Assembly (NCBI RefSeq): GCF_036227105.1
Contig: NZ_CP109434.1
Coordinates: 3,972,001-4,036,000, forward strand
DNA: 64,000 nucleotides
Direction of reading: 5' to 3'
Origin: Amycolatopsis sp. NBC_01488
GTDB taxonomy: Bacteria > Actinomycetota > Actinomycetes > Mycobacteriales > Pseudonocardiaceae
Made by a program: the position numbers and the translations under genes. The notes below the pieces were generated by a model. It worked only from the letters and a program-made list of their open reading frames with translations, had not been told where the DNA came from and made no database searches. Shown piece after piece: positions 8,131-15,749 of this stretch (its first letter is position 1; each line of letters starts with the position of its first letter).

Positions 8131-8790
8131 GTGCGTCTCGTGATCGCGCGGTGCCAGGTCGACTACGCCGGCCGGCTCACCGCCCACCTGCCGATGGCCA
8201 CCCGCCTGTTGCTCGTGAAGTCCGACGGGTCGGTGTCGGTCCACTCCGACGACCGCGCGTACAAGCCGTTGAACTGGATGAGCCCGCCCTGCTGGCTGAT
8301 CGAGGACGGCAAGCTCTGGATCGTCGAGAACAAGCAGGGCGAGAAGCTGGTGATCTCCATCGAGGAGGTCTTCCACGACTACTCCCAGGCGCTGGGCGCG
8401 GAGCCGGGCCTGCAGAAGGACGGCGTCGAGGCGCACCTGCAGGAGCTGCTGGCCGAGCACATCAAGACCCTGGGCGACGGCTACACCCTGGTCCGCCGCG
8501 AGTTCCCGACGGCGATCGGCCCGGTGGACATCATGGCCCGCGACGCCGACGGCAAGTCGGTGGCGGTGGAGATCAAGCGCCGCGGCGAGATCGACGGCGT
8601 CGAGCAGCTGACGCGGTATTTGGAGCTGCTGAACCGCGACCCGCTGCTGGCGCCGGTCCAGGGCGTGTTCGCGGCGCAGATCATCAAGCCGCAGGCGCGG
8701 ACGCTGGCCGAGGACCGCGGGATCCGGTGTCTGACGCTGGACTACGACGAGCTGCGTGGCATCGAGTCCGACGAGTTCCGGCTGTTCTGA
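8131..8790 (+). CDS. nucS: Endonuclease NucS, mismatch-specific
   Basis: The 219-residue protein matches actinobacterial NucS from the GTG start [16 protein letters not shown]. The N-terminal DNA-binding half contains [15 protein letters not shown], and the C-terminal RecB-like nuclease has Asp133 (GPVDIMARD), Glu147 and Lys149 (VEIKRRG) and a [12 protein letters not shown] helix. NucS cuts both strands at mismatches and replaces MutS/MutL in many Actinobacteria, which fits the host. An upstream in-frame ATG at 8083 would overlap the divergent Nudix gene and adds unconserved residues, so it was not used. Confidence 0.93.
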   Translation: MRLVIARCQVDYAGRLTAHLPMATRLLLVKSDGSVSVHSDDRAYKPLNWMSPPCWLIEDGKLWIVENKQGEKLVISIEEVFHDYSQALGAEPGLQKDGVEAHLQELLAEHIKTLGDGYTLVRREFPTAIGPVDIMARDADGKSVAVEIKRRGEIDGVEQLTRYLELLNRDPLLAPVQGVFAAQIIKPQARTLAEDRGIRCLTLDYDELRGIESDEFRLF

Positions 8791-8791
8791 C

Positions 8792-8854
8792 GTGCTTCCC
8801 GGGCGTTACGTCCACTACGAGGGCGGCGAGTACGAGGTGCTGGGGGTCGGGTGA
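8792..8854 (+). pseudogene. Short fragment resembling a DUF1653 protein N-terminus
   Basis: Two bases after the nucS stop a GTG opens a 20-codon frame whose product, VLPGRYVHYEGGEYEVLGVG, resembles the beginning of DUF1653-type proteins (pattern GRYxHYKGxEYEVLGVA). The frame then hits TGA. I could not find the expected continuation (ARHSET..LVVYRALYG-like) in any of the three forward frames downstream. It looks like a gene decayed or deleted after its first strand pair, although a real 20-residue peptide cannot be excluded. Confidence 0.5.
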
Positions 8855-9242
8855 GCGACCGAGGTGCACGGCAGTTCGACGGTCGCGCCCGCGTTCGCTG
8901 TTGCCGAAACACCGAGACCGAATCGATGCCTCATTGCGGTATCTGATTCCTCGCTCGATTACTCCGCAAGGAAATTGTTGACCCGATAGGCGGCCGAGAA
9001 GTGACCAGCTCTTTTCCGGCCTGCTTTCCTGCGCTGTTCGGGTGAGTTCGGGATCCCTGTGCGCGGACCCGTGGGACACTCGGATTTGAGGGGTTCCGCC
9101 GGTGCGTCCGGCGTGGCCGGAGGGTGGTGCGCTCGGCCGTCTTTCGTTGTCGTGCCAACGTTTCAGTCCGCCTTCGAAGCTCGGTGTGCGCATGTCGTCC
9201 GGCCGGCGTGCGCGCGTTTTCGCCCGCACGGAGGAGGAAGTC
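8855..9242. other. Intergenic stretch without a recognisable gene
   Basis: These 388 bases hold no frame with convincing codon use or similarity. The middle (about 8925-9035) is less GC-rich than the flanks. The only clear signal is the purine-rich GGAGGAGGAAG just before the ATG at 9243. The promoter of the following gene should lie here, but no confident -35/-10 pair could be picked. Confidence 0.5.
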
Positions 9243-10019
9243 ATGCGTTATCGTCCACTCGGTTCCGATCCGGCCGATCCGCGTCTGGGCCGGTTCGTTC
9301 CGGACGACTGGGAGCACGTGGAAAGGTATCCGCTCAGCGCGCTGCCCGAAGACAGCCGGCCCACCCGCCGGCCGGTGGTGATCGGGGTCAACTGGTACTC
9401 CGCGTTCGACACCCCGAAGAAGGACGACACCTCCGGCGAGTACTTCATCGCCCAGGACGGCGTCGCCAACCTCGGCCACCTCCGCGGCGGCCACTGCGTC
9501 TGCCTCGAGCCCGGCGGCACGCCGGACACCGACGCCTATTACGCGTTCTACGACCAGGGCAAGGAAGGCGCGTGCGTCGGCTTCGGCTGGTCGCGGTGCA
9601 TGTCGCTCTTCAACCAGAAGGAGTACTCCGCCCGCTGGCTCTGGGACGCGGCCAAGAAGCGCGACGGGTGGCCCGAGACCAACCCCGGCGACGACAACGG
9701 CACGTCGGTGCGCGCCGCGGCCCAGGTGCTCAAGGCGCTCGGCGACGTCGTGTGGGACCCCTCCTACGCCAACGACGACTGGCACGCGCGCGAGGCGTAC
9801 AAGCCCGACCTCGCCGAAGGCATCAAGGCGTTCCGCTGGGCCAAATCGGTCGACGACGTGCATTCGGTGCTCGCCAACCCGCGCGCCGACGAGCTCGGCG
9901 CCGTGCCGCTGCTCAACTCGTGGGGCCCGGGCTACCCGCACCGCACCTACCTGCCCGACGCGGTGCTCGCCAAGCTGATCGGCGAAGAAGGCGAGATCGC
10001 GGTCCCGACCGATCGGTGA
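9243..10019 (+). CDS. Papain-like (C1-type) protein with His before Cys
   Basis: The 258-residue protein has fragments typical of C1 cysteine peptidases: DQGKEGACVGFGWS with Cys111, a DNGTSVRAAAQVLKALG helix at about 152-167 and LLNSWGPGYPHRTYLP with Asn225. The usual pre-Asn histidine motif (GGHAV-like) is instead found ahead of the Cys as GGHCVCLEPG with His84, which suggests a rearranged or permuted active site. There is no signal peptide, so it is probably cytoplasmic. The ATG has a strong GGAGGAGG ribosome site. It stands alone, with a strong terminator 30 bases after its stop. Function unknown; peptidase activity is only inferred. Confidence 0.6.
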   Translation: MRYRPLGSDPADPRLGRFVPDDWEHVERYPLSALPEDSRPTRRPVVIGVNWYSAFDTPKKDDTSGEYFIAQDGVANLGHLRGGHCVCLEPGGTPDTDAYYAFYDQGKEGACVGFGWSRCMSLFNQKEYSARWLWDAAKKRDGWPETNPGDDNGTSVRAAAQVLKALGDVVWDPSYANDDWHAREAYKPDLAEGIKAFRWAKSVDDVHSVLANPRADELGAVPLLNSWGPGYPHRTYLPDAVLAKLIGEEGEIAVPTDR

Positions 10020-10048
10020 TCGACAGCCGCTCCCGCGGCGTGTGAAAG

Positions 10049-10089
10049 AGGGCGCGTTTCCCCAGGTCAAACCCGGGGAAACGCGCCCT
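10049..10089 (+). terminator. Strong hairpin terminator
   Basis: A perfect 15-base-pair stem (AGGGCGCGTTTCCCC at 10049-10063 with its complement at 10075-10089) encloses an 11-base loop and is followed by TCTTTCC. It closes the single-gene unit of the papain-like protein. Confidence 0.85.
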
Positions 10090-10217
10090 TCTTTCCACTT
10101 TGGACAGGTCAGCGTGCCGACCCTGAATCCATGCAGTACTGTCCGGATCCGACAGGGCAGTGGTGATTCCTGTGGGTTGTTGTCCGGTTTGAAAACTTAC
10201 TGCAGGAGGTGGGTCGG

Positions 10218-11915
10218 GTGCTCGTCCTAGCCGATGCGAACCTGCGACTCGACGCGAGCGCGATCGACTACATCGAGTTGGCGTTTTACTTCGTGCTGGT
10301 ACTCGGCATCGGGTACCTGGCGCGGCGGCAGGTGTCGAGCAGTCTCGACTTCTTCCTGTCCGGCCGCTCGCTGCCGGCCTGGGTCACCGGCCTGGCGTTC
10401 ATCTCGGCGAACCTCGGCGCGGTCGAGGTCATGGGCATGTCGGCCAACGGCGCCCAGTACGGCCTGCCGACCGTCCACTACTTCTGGATCGGCGCGATCC
10501 CGGCGATGCTGTTCCTGGGCATCGTGATGATGCCGTTCTACTACGGCTCCAAGGTCCGCAGCGTTCCCGAGTTCATGCGCCGGCGCTTCGGCAAGCCGGC
10601 CCACCTCGTCAACGGCATCAGCTTCGCCGCCGCTCAGATCCTGATCGCGGGCGCGAACCTGTTCCTGCTGGCCAGCGTGGTGAACCTGCTGCTCGGCTGG
10701 CCGCTGTGGGTGTCGATCATCGTCGCCGCCGCGATCGTGCTCTCCTACACCGCGCTCGGTGGTCTCTCCGCGGCGATCTACAACGAGGTCCTGCAGTTCT
10801 TCGTGATCGTCATCGCGCTGGTCCCGCTGACCATCATCGGCCTGGTCAAGGTCGGCGGCTGGCAGGGCCTGGTCGACAAGGTCACCAACAGCCCCGGCGG
10901 TACCGCGCAACTGCACTCGTGGCCCGGTGACAACCTGACCGGCTTCGGCAACAACCTCCTGTCGATCCTCGGCATCGTCTTCGGCCTCGGCTTCGTCCTG
11001 TCCTTCGGTTACTGGACGACGAACTTCGTCGAGGTCCAGCGCGCGATGGCGTCGAAGAGCATGTCCGCCGCGCGCCGCACGCCGATCATCGGCGCGTTCC
11101 CGAAGATGCTCGTGCCGTTCATCGTGATCATCCCCGGCATGATCGCCGCGGTCAGCGTGTCCGAGTACGTCAAGGACAAGCAGATCCTGCTCGACGGCGG
11201 CAAGGCGCCCAGCGGCGTGACGTTCAACAACGCGCTGCTGCTGCTGATGCGCGACCTGCTGCCCAACGGCATGCTCGGCATCGCCATCGCCGGCCTGCTC
11301 GCGTCGTTCATGGCCGGCATGGCGGCGAACCTGAGCTCGTTCAACACGGTCTTCACGTACGACATCTGGCAGACCTACATCAGGAAGGACCGGCCGGACG
11401 GCTACTACCTGCGCCTCGGGCGCGTGGTGACGTCGGTCGGCACGATCCTCGCCATCGGCACCGCGTTCATCGCGTCGAACTCCGGCAACATCCTGAACTA
11501 CCTGCAGGACCTGTTCTCGTTCTTCAACGCGCCGCTGTTCGCGACGTTCATCCTCGGCATGTTCTGGAAGCGGATGACGCCGCACGCCGGCTGGAGCGGA
11601 CTGGTGCTCGGCACGGCGTCCGCGATCACGATCTGGGCCCTGTCGCAGAAGGGCGTTCTCGGCCTGCACGGTCAGGGCACCAGTTTCGTCGCCGCGGGTG
11701 TCGCCTTCGTCGTCGACATCGTGGTGAGCGTCGTGGTGTCGCTGGCCACCAAGCCGAAGCCGGACGAAGAGCTGGTCGGGCTCGTCTACTCGCTGACGCC
11801 GAAGGAAACGCGGCAGCACGACGTCACCGGCGAGAACGCGGGCTGGTACCGCAGGCCGGGCCTGCTCGCGGGCATCGTGCTCGTCCTGACCATCGCCCTC
11901 AACGCCATCTTCTAG
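10218..11915 (+). CDS. Sodium:solute symporter (SSS family)
   Basis: A 565-residue polytopic membrane protein with about 13-14 helices and the SSS signature region FFLSGRSLPAWVTGLAFISANLGAVEVMG, AGLLASFMAGMAANLSSFNTVFTYDIW and FNAPLFATFILGMFWKR. SSS transporters use the sodium gradient to import sugars, amino acids or vitamins. The overall pattern resembles the SglT/sugar-type branch, but the substrate is not certain. The GTG start is fixed by AGGAGGT seven bases upstream. A small membrane protein follows nine bases after the stop behind its own AGGAGG site, so the two form an operon. dhaKLM lies 1.4 kb downstream but is not clearly co-transcribed. Confidence 0.9.
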   Translation: MLVLADANLRLDASAIDYIELAFYFVLVLGIGYLARRQVSSSLDFFLSGRSLPAWVTGLAFISANLGAVEVMGMSANGAQYGLPTVHYFWIGAIPAMLFLGIVMMPFYYGSKVRSVPEFMRRRFGKPAHLVNGISFAAAQILIAGANLFLLASVVNLLLGWPLWVSIIVAAAIVLSYTALGGLSAAIYNEVLQFFVIVIALVPLTIIGLVKVGGWQGLVDKVTNSPGGTAQLHSWPGDNLTGFGNNLLSILGIVFGLGFVLSFGYWTTNFVEVQRAMASKSMSAARRTPIIGAFPKMLVPFIVIIPGMIAAVSVSEYVKDKQILLDGGKAPSGVTFNNALLLLMRDLLPNGMLGIAIAGLLASFMAGMAANLSSFNTVFTYDIWQTYIRKDRPDGYYLRLGRVVTSVGTILAIGTAFIASNSGNILNYLQDLFSFFNAPLFATFILGMFWKRMTPHAGWSGLVLGTASAITIWALSQKGVLGLHGQGTSFVAAGVAFVVDIVVSVVVSLATKPKPDEELVGLVYSLTPKETRQHDVTGENAGWYRRPGLLAGIVLVLTIALNAIF

Positions 11916-11924
11916 GAGGTCGTC

Positions 11925-12209
11925 ATGGCTACCGAGTCCGGCGCGCGCCCGCACAAGGCCGGCGCCTTCGACATCCGGCTGATCATCGCCCTGCTGATCG
12001 GCGTCTACGGCGTCATCCTGACGGTGATGGGCATCGGCTTCACCTCCGACGAGGAGATCGCGAAGGCCGCCGGCGTCAACATCAACCTGTGGGCCGGCAT
12101 CGGCATGCTGGTGGTCGCCGCGCTCTTCGTCGTCTGGGCCCTGGTCCGGCCGCTCGTCGTGCCGGCCGCGCCCGAGAGCGCCGACCCCCCGGCCGCCCCG
12201 GCCGAATAG
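11925..12209 (+). CDS. Small two-helix membrane protein of the symporter operon
   Basis: The 94-residue protein has two transmembrane segments (about residues 18-40 and 58-80) and a proline/alanine-rich C-terminal tail. AGGAGGT lies directly before the ATG, and only nine bases separate it from the symporter stop. Small two-helix proteins of this kind often accompany SSS symporters in Actinobacteria, possibly as an accessory subunit; that role is inferred from position. No other motif is recognisable. Confidence 0.75.
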   Translation: MATESGARPHKAGAFDIRLIIALLIGVYGVILTVMGIGFTSDEEIAKAAGVNINLWAGIGMLVVAALFVVWALVRPLVVPAAPESADPPAAPAE

Positions 12210-12256
12210 CCGGGTTGTCCGGACAGGGGCACGCGTTTCCCGCTACCGTGCACCGC

Positions 12257-13261
12257 GTGCTCCTCCACGTTCGGCGCCGCCGTCTCCCGAAGCTGTTCCT
12301 GCTGGTCACCGCCCTCGCACTGCCGCTGACCGCGTGCGGGCAGGACCTCGGCAAGTCCAACTTCGCGCGGACGACGGTGCCCGCGGCGAGCGGCACCGGC
12401 CAGGCCACCGACGGCCCGATCACCGACGCCGCCGTGGCGGCCGACGTGCTGCGCACGATCAAGCCGTGCCAGTTCCTGACCAAGGACGCCCTCGGCGCGC
12501 TCGGGCTCGGTACGGTCGAGGAGGACCCGACGCCGTCGTCGATCGCCTTCGACAACTGCAGCAACAAGGTGAAGGACCCCGGCGGCAAGGAGATCCGGCT
12601 CGAGTTCGAGATCGGCAACACCCTGCTGCCCCACGCGGACAAGACGACCGGGCAGGCCGGCGGGCTGCCGCTGCGCGTCGACAAGACCGACGACTCCAGC
12701 TGCACCGTCGCGACGATGACGGCGTTGAACCCGGACATGGCCCTGACGGTTTCGGTCACCTACCCCGGCGACCCGTGCCGCCCCGGGCAGACACTGATGG
12801 ACGCCATCGTGCAGAAGGTGCACGGCTCGCCGGAGAAGTACTCGACCCCGGCGGGCACCCTGGTGACCGCCGACCCGTGCACGATGGCCGACACCGCCGC
12901 GGTGACGCCGGTCGTGCCGTCGGCGAAGGTGGCGCCGTCCGGCCTGCACTCGTGCGAGTGGCAGAGCAACGGCACGGACCCGACGGTGACGGTCGAGTTC
13001 CGGCCCGGCCTCCCGCCGCTCGAGGGCGACGGTTACTCCAAGGTGGACCTCGGCGGCGGGGTCACCGCCCTCCAGAAGAAGGGGACCGCGAGCTCGTCGC
13101 AGTGCGAGGTCGAGTGGCAGCACCGGCCGTGGCAGGGCGACGACGTCGAACTGGCCCAAGTGGACTACCGGAGCTACACCGCCCAACCGGACAAGGACGA
13201 CCCCTGCGGCAAGGCGGTCACCGTCGCGAAGAACGTGGTCACGAAGCTCCCGAAGCCCTGA
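12257..13261 (+). CDS. Lipoprotein with two DUF3558-like halves
   Basis: The 334-residue product starts with basic residues, a hydrophobic signal segment and a lipobox LTAC near residue 24, so it should be exported and anchored to the outer face of the membrane. The mature part has two similar halves, each with a CxxL/CTM motif early (IKPCQFLTKDALGALG, ADPCTMADTA) and a later disulfide-type Cys (FDNCSNKV, HSCEWQSNG), which resembles DUF3558 proteins of Actinobacteria. The GTG at 12257 lies seven bases after TACCGT, as in leaderless transcripts; GTG 12248 is the alternative. Function unknown. Confidence 0.75.
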   Translation: MLLHVRRRRLPKLFLLVTALALPLTACGQDLGKSNFARTTVPAASGTGQATDGPITDAAVAADVLRTIKPCQFLTKDALGALGLGTVEEDPTPSSIAFDNCSNKVKDPGGKEIRLEFEIGNTLLPHADKTTGQAGGLPLRVDKTDDSSCTVATMTALNPDMALTVSVTYPGDPCRPGQTLMDAIVQKVHGSPEKYSTPAGTLVTADPCTMADTAAVTPVVPSAKVAPSGLHSCEWQSNGTDPTVTVEFRPGLPPLEGDGYSKVDLGGGVTALQKKGTASSSQCEVEWQHRPWQGDDVELAQVDYRSYTAQPDKDDPCGKAVTVAKNVVTKLPKP

Positions 13262-13328
13262 CCTGGCGGCGGGCCGCGCGGAGAGGTAGGAAGGGGACAC
13301 CCCACCCGCCGATGTGCCGGAGGCTGCC

Positions 13329-14330
13329 GTGAAGAAGATCATCAACGATCCGGCGAACGTCGTCGCGGAGTCGCTGCGGGGCCTCGCCGCCGCGCACGCG
13401 GACATCCTGCGCGTCGAGTCCGATCCGGACGTCGTGGTCCGGGCCGACGCGCCGGTCGCGGGCAAGGTCGCCGTCATCTCCGGTGGCGGCTCCGGGCACG
13501 AGCCGCTGCACGGCGGGTTCGTCGGCCGGGGGATGCTCGCCGCCGCCGTGCCGGGCGCGGTGTTCACTTCGCCGACGCCGGACGCCGTGCAGGCCGCCGT
13601 CACCGCGACCACCGGTGAGGCGGGCGCCCTGCTCATCGTGAAGAACTACACCGGCGACGTGCTGAACTTCGAGACGGCCGCCGAGCTGGCCGCCGCCGAG
13701 GGCCTCGAGGTGCGCAGCGTGGTGATCGACGACGACGTCGCGGTCAAGGACTCGACGTACACCGCGGGCCGCCGCGGGGTCGGCGGCACGGTGCTGCTGG
13801 AGAAGATCACCGGCGCGGCCGCCGAGCGCGGCGACTCGCTCGACGCCGTGACGGCGCTGGCGCAGAAGGTGATCGGCCAGGTGCGCTCGATCGGCGTAGC
13901 GCTGACCGCGCCGACCGTGCCGCACGCCGGCACCCCGAGCTTCGACCTCGGCGACGGCGAGATCGAGTTCGGCATCGGCATCCACGGCGAGCCCGGCCGC
14001 GAGCGGATCCCGCTCGAACCGGCTGACGCGCTGGTGGCGCGGATGGTTGATGCCGTTCGGGAGGATCTGCCGTTCTCCTCCGGCGACCGGGTGCTGCTGT
14101 TCACCAACTCGATGGGCGGCACCCCGCTCGTCGAGCTGTACCTGGCGCACGGCATCGCCGAGCGGCTGCTGGCCGAGCGTGGGATCGTGGTCGAACGCCG
14201 GCTGGTCGGCCCGTACATCACCAGCCTCGAGATGCAGGGGATGAGTCTGACGTTGCTCAAACTGGACGACGAGCTGACCGAGCTCTGGGACGCCCCGGTC
14301 AACACCGCGGCGCTGCGGTGGGGGCTCTGA
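13329..14330 (+). CDS. dhaK: Dihydroxyacetone kinase subunit DhaK
   Basis: A 333-residue DhaK with the substrate pocket motifs SGGGSGHEPLHGGFVGRGM and the covalent substrate-binding histidine at residue 219 in GIGIHGEPG. DhaK binds dihydroxyacetone as a hemiaminal and receives phosphate from DhaL-ADP. The GTG start follows CCGGAGG by five bases and gives the normal N-terminus (KKIINDPANVV). The stop shares one base with the dhaL start. Together with dhaL and dhaM this is the phosphoenolpyruvate-dependent (PTS) type of kinase, not the ATP-dependent one. Confidence 0.95.
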   Translation: MKKIINDPANVVAESLRGLAAAHADILRVESDPDVVVRADAPVAGKVAVISGGGSGHEPLHGGFVGRGMLAAAVPGAVFTSPTPDAVQAAVTATTGEAGALLIVKNYTGDVLNFETAAELAAAEGLEVRSVVIDDDVAVKDSTYTAGRRGVGGTVLLEKITGAAAERGDSLDAVTALAQKVIGQVRSIGVALTAPTVPHAGTPSFDLGDGEIEFGIGIHGEPGRERIPLEPADALVARMVDAVREDLPFSSGDRVLLFTNSMGGTPLVELYLAHGIAERLLAERGIVVERRLVGPYITSLEMQGMSLTLLKLDDELTELWDAPVNTAALRWGL

Positions 14331-14959
14331 TGACCTGCAAGGCCGACGGGGTCGCGGCGGCCGTGCGCGCCGCGGCGGCCGTGGTCGCCGAGCACCGGGT
14401 CGAGCTGATCGACCTCGACCGCGCGATCGGCGACGGTGACCACGGCGAAAACCTGAACCGCGGGTTCACCGCCGTCGTCGCGGCCCTCGACGCGGCCGTG
14501 CCCGACACGCCGGGCGCGGTACTGAAGCTCGTCGCGACGACGTTGATCTCGAAGGTCGGCGGGGCCGCGGGACCGTTGTACGGCACGGCTTTCCTGCGTG
14601 CCTCGGCCAAGCTGGGCACCGCCGAGGACCTCGACGTCCCGGCGCTGCTGGAGGCGTTGCGCGCCGGGCTCGAAGGCGTTCAGGCCCGCGGCAAGGCCGT
14701 GGGCGGCGACGCGACCATGGTCGACGCCCTGATCCCGGCGGTGTCGGCCGCGGAGAAGGCGGCCGAGGACGGCGGGGACGTCGCCGCGGTGCTGACCGCG
14801 GCGGCCGACGCGGCCGACCGCGGCGCGGAGTCCACAGTGGACTTGGTGCCGCGCAAGGGCCGCGCGTCCTATCTGGGCGAGCGCGCGGTGGGGCACCTGG
14901 ATCCCGGTGCGCGGTCGTCGGCGCTGCTGCTGCGCGCGTTCGCGGAGGCCGCCCGGTGA
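14330..14959 (+). CDS. dhaL: Dihydroxyacetone kinase subunit DhaL
   Basis: This 209-residue protein is the nucleotide-carrying subunit. The Mg-ADP site is seen as LDRAIGDGDHGENLNRGF, and GGAAGPLYGTAF and KAVGGDATMVDAL complete the family pattern. In PTS-type systems ADP stays bound and is re-phosphorylated by DhaM. The ATG overlaps the dhaK stop by one base (TGATG), and its own stop overlaps the dhaM start by four bases (GTGA), so the three subunits are tightly coupled. Confidence 0.95.
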   Translation: MTCKADGVAAAVRAAAAVVAEHRVELIDLDRAIGDGDHGENLNRGFTAVVAALDAAVPDTPGAVLKLVATTLISKVGGAAGPLYGTAFLRASAKLGTAEDLDVPALLEALRAGLEGVQARGKAVGGDATMVDALIPAVSAAEKAAEDGGDVAAVLTAAADAADRGAESTVDLVPRKGRASYLGERAVGHLDPGARSSALLLRAFAEAAR

Positions 14960-15630
14960 GCGTCGGCATCGTACTCGTTTCGCACAGCTCGAAGCTCGCC
15001 GAAGGCCTGGCCGAGCTGGCCGCCCAGATGGCACCGGACGTCACCATCCGGCCGGCCGGTGGCCTCTCCGACGGCTCGATCGGCACGGACTACGACGAGG
15101 TCGTCGCCGCCACCCAGCGCGCCGATTCCGGCGACGGCGTCGTGCTGCTGTACGACCTGGGCAGCGCGCAGATGACCGCCGAGCTCGCCGTCGAGTCGCT
15201 GGCCGACCCCTCGGCCGCCGTCGTCGCGGACGGTCCGCTGGTCGAAGGCGCGATCGCGGCGGCGGTCGCGGCGCAGGCGGGCAAGGACCGCAAGGCGGTG
15301 GCGGAGGCCGCGGCGGCGGCTGGGATGCCCGAGGACCTCTCGCCCGCCGAACCTGCCGCCGACGGCGAAGACGAGGTCGAGCTGGTGCTGCACAACGAGG
15401 TCGGGCTGCACGCGCGCCCGGCCGCGGTGCTGGTGCGCGCGCTGAGCGCGTTCGACGCGGAGGTCACGATTCGACTCGGCGAGCAGGAGGCCGACGGCCA
15501 CAGCGTGCTGGCGCTCATGTCGCTCGGCGCGCGCCAGGGCGACCGGATCCGCCTGCGGGCGCGCGGCCCGCAGGCCGCCGCCGCGCTGGACAAGGCGAAA
15601 GAGCTGGTGGACGGCAATTTCGGCGAGTGA
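14956..15630 (+). CDS. dhaM: PTS-type DhaM: EIIA-Man-like domain fused to HPr
   Basis: The 224-residue protein has two phosphotransfer domains. Residues 1-125 form an EIIA-mannose-like domain with the phospho-histidine at residue 10 (VLVSHSSKLAEG). Residues 138-224 form an HPr domain with the active histidine at 152 (NEVGLHARPAA). E. coli DhaM also carries a C-terminal EI-like part, which is absent here, so phosphate must come from a general enzyme I encoded elsewhere. The linker (about 125-138) is Ala/Glu/Pro rich. It starts with GTG inside the dhaL stop. Confidence 0.93.
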   Translation: MSVGIVLVSHSSKLAEGLAELAAQMAPDVTIRPAGGLSDGSIGTDYDEVVAATQRADSGDGVVLLYDLGSAQMTAELAVESLADPSAAVVADGPLVEGAIAAAVAAQAGKDRKAVAEAAAAAGMPEDLSPAEPAADGEDEVELVLHNEVGLHARPAAVLVRALSAFDAEVTIRLGEQEADGHSVLALMSLGARQGDRIRLRARGPQAAAALDKAKELVDGNFGE

Positions 15631-15749
15631 ACCCTGGTCGCCGACCGGGTGACTTGCGCGGTACTGACTCGATTCCGTCTGGGCTTCCGGCGGTGCGGTG
15701 TGGCAGAGTCGGGGCCAATTACCAGCGAGTAACATCTCTGGAGGCCTCG

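Noticed and set aside
9243..10019. Prophage origin of the papain-like gene.
   Set aside because: No integrase, phage structural gene or attachment-site repeat near it; base composition is like its neighbours.
10227..11954. A 575-codon minus-strand frame opposite the symporter gene.
   Set aside because: Composition is typical of an antisense frame (Asp/Glu/Arg/His repeats) and the plus-strand gene is clear.
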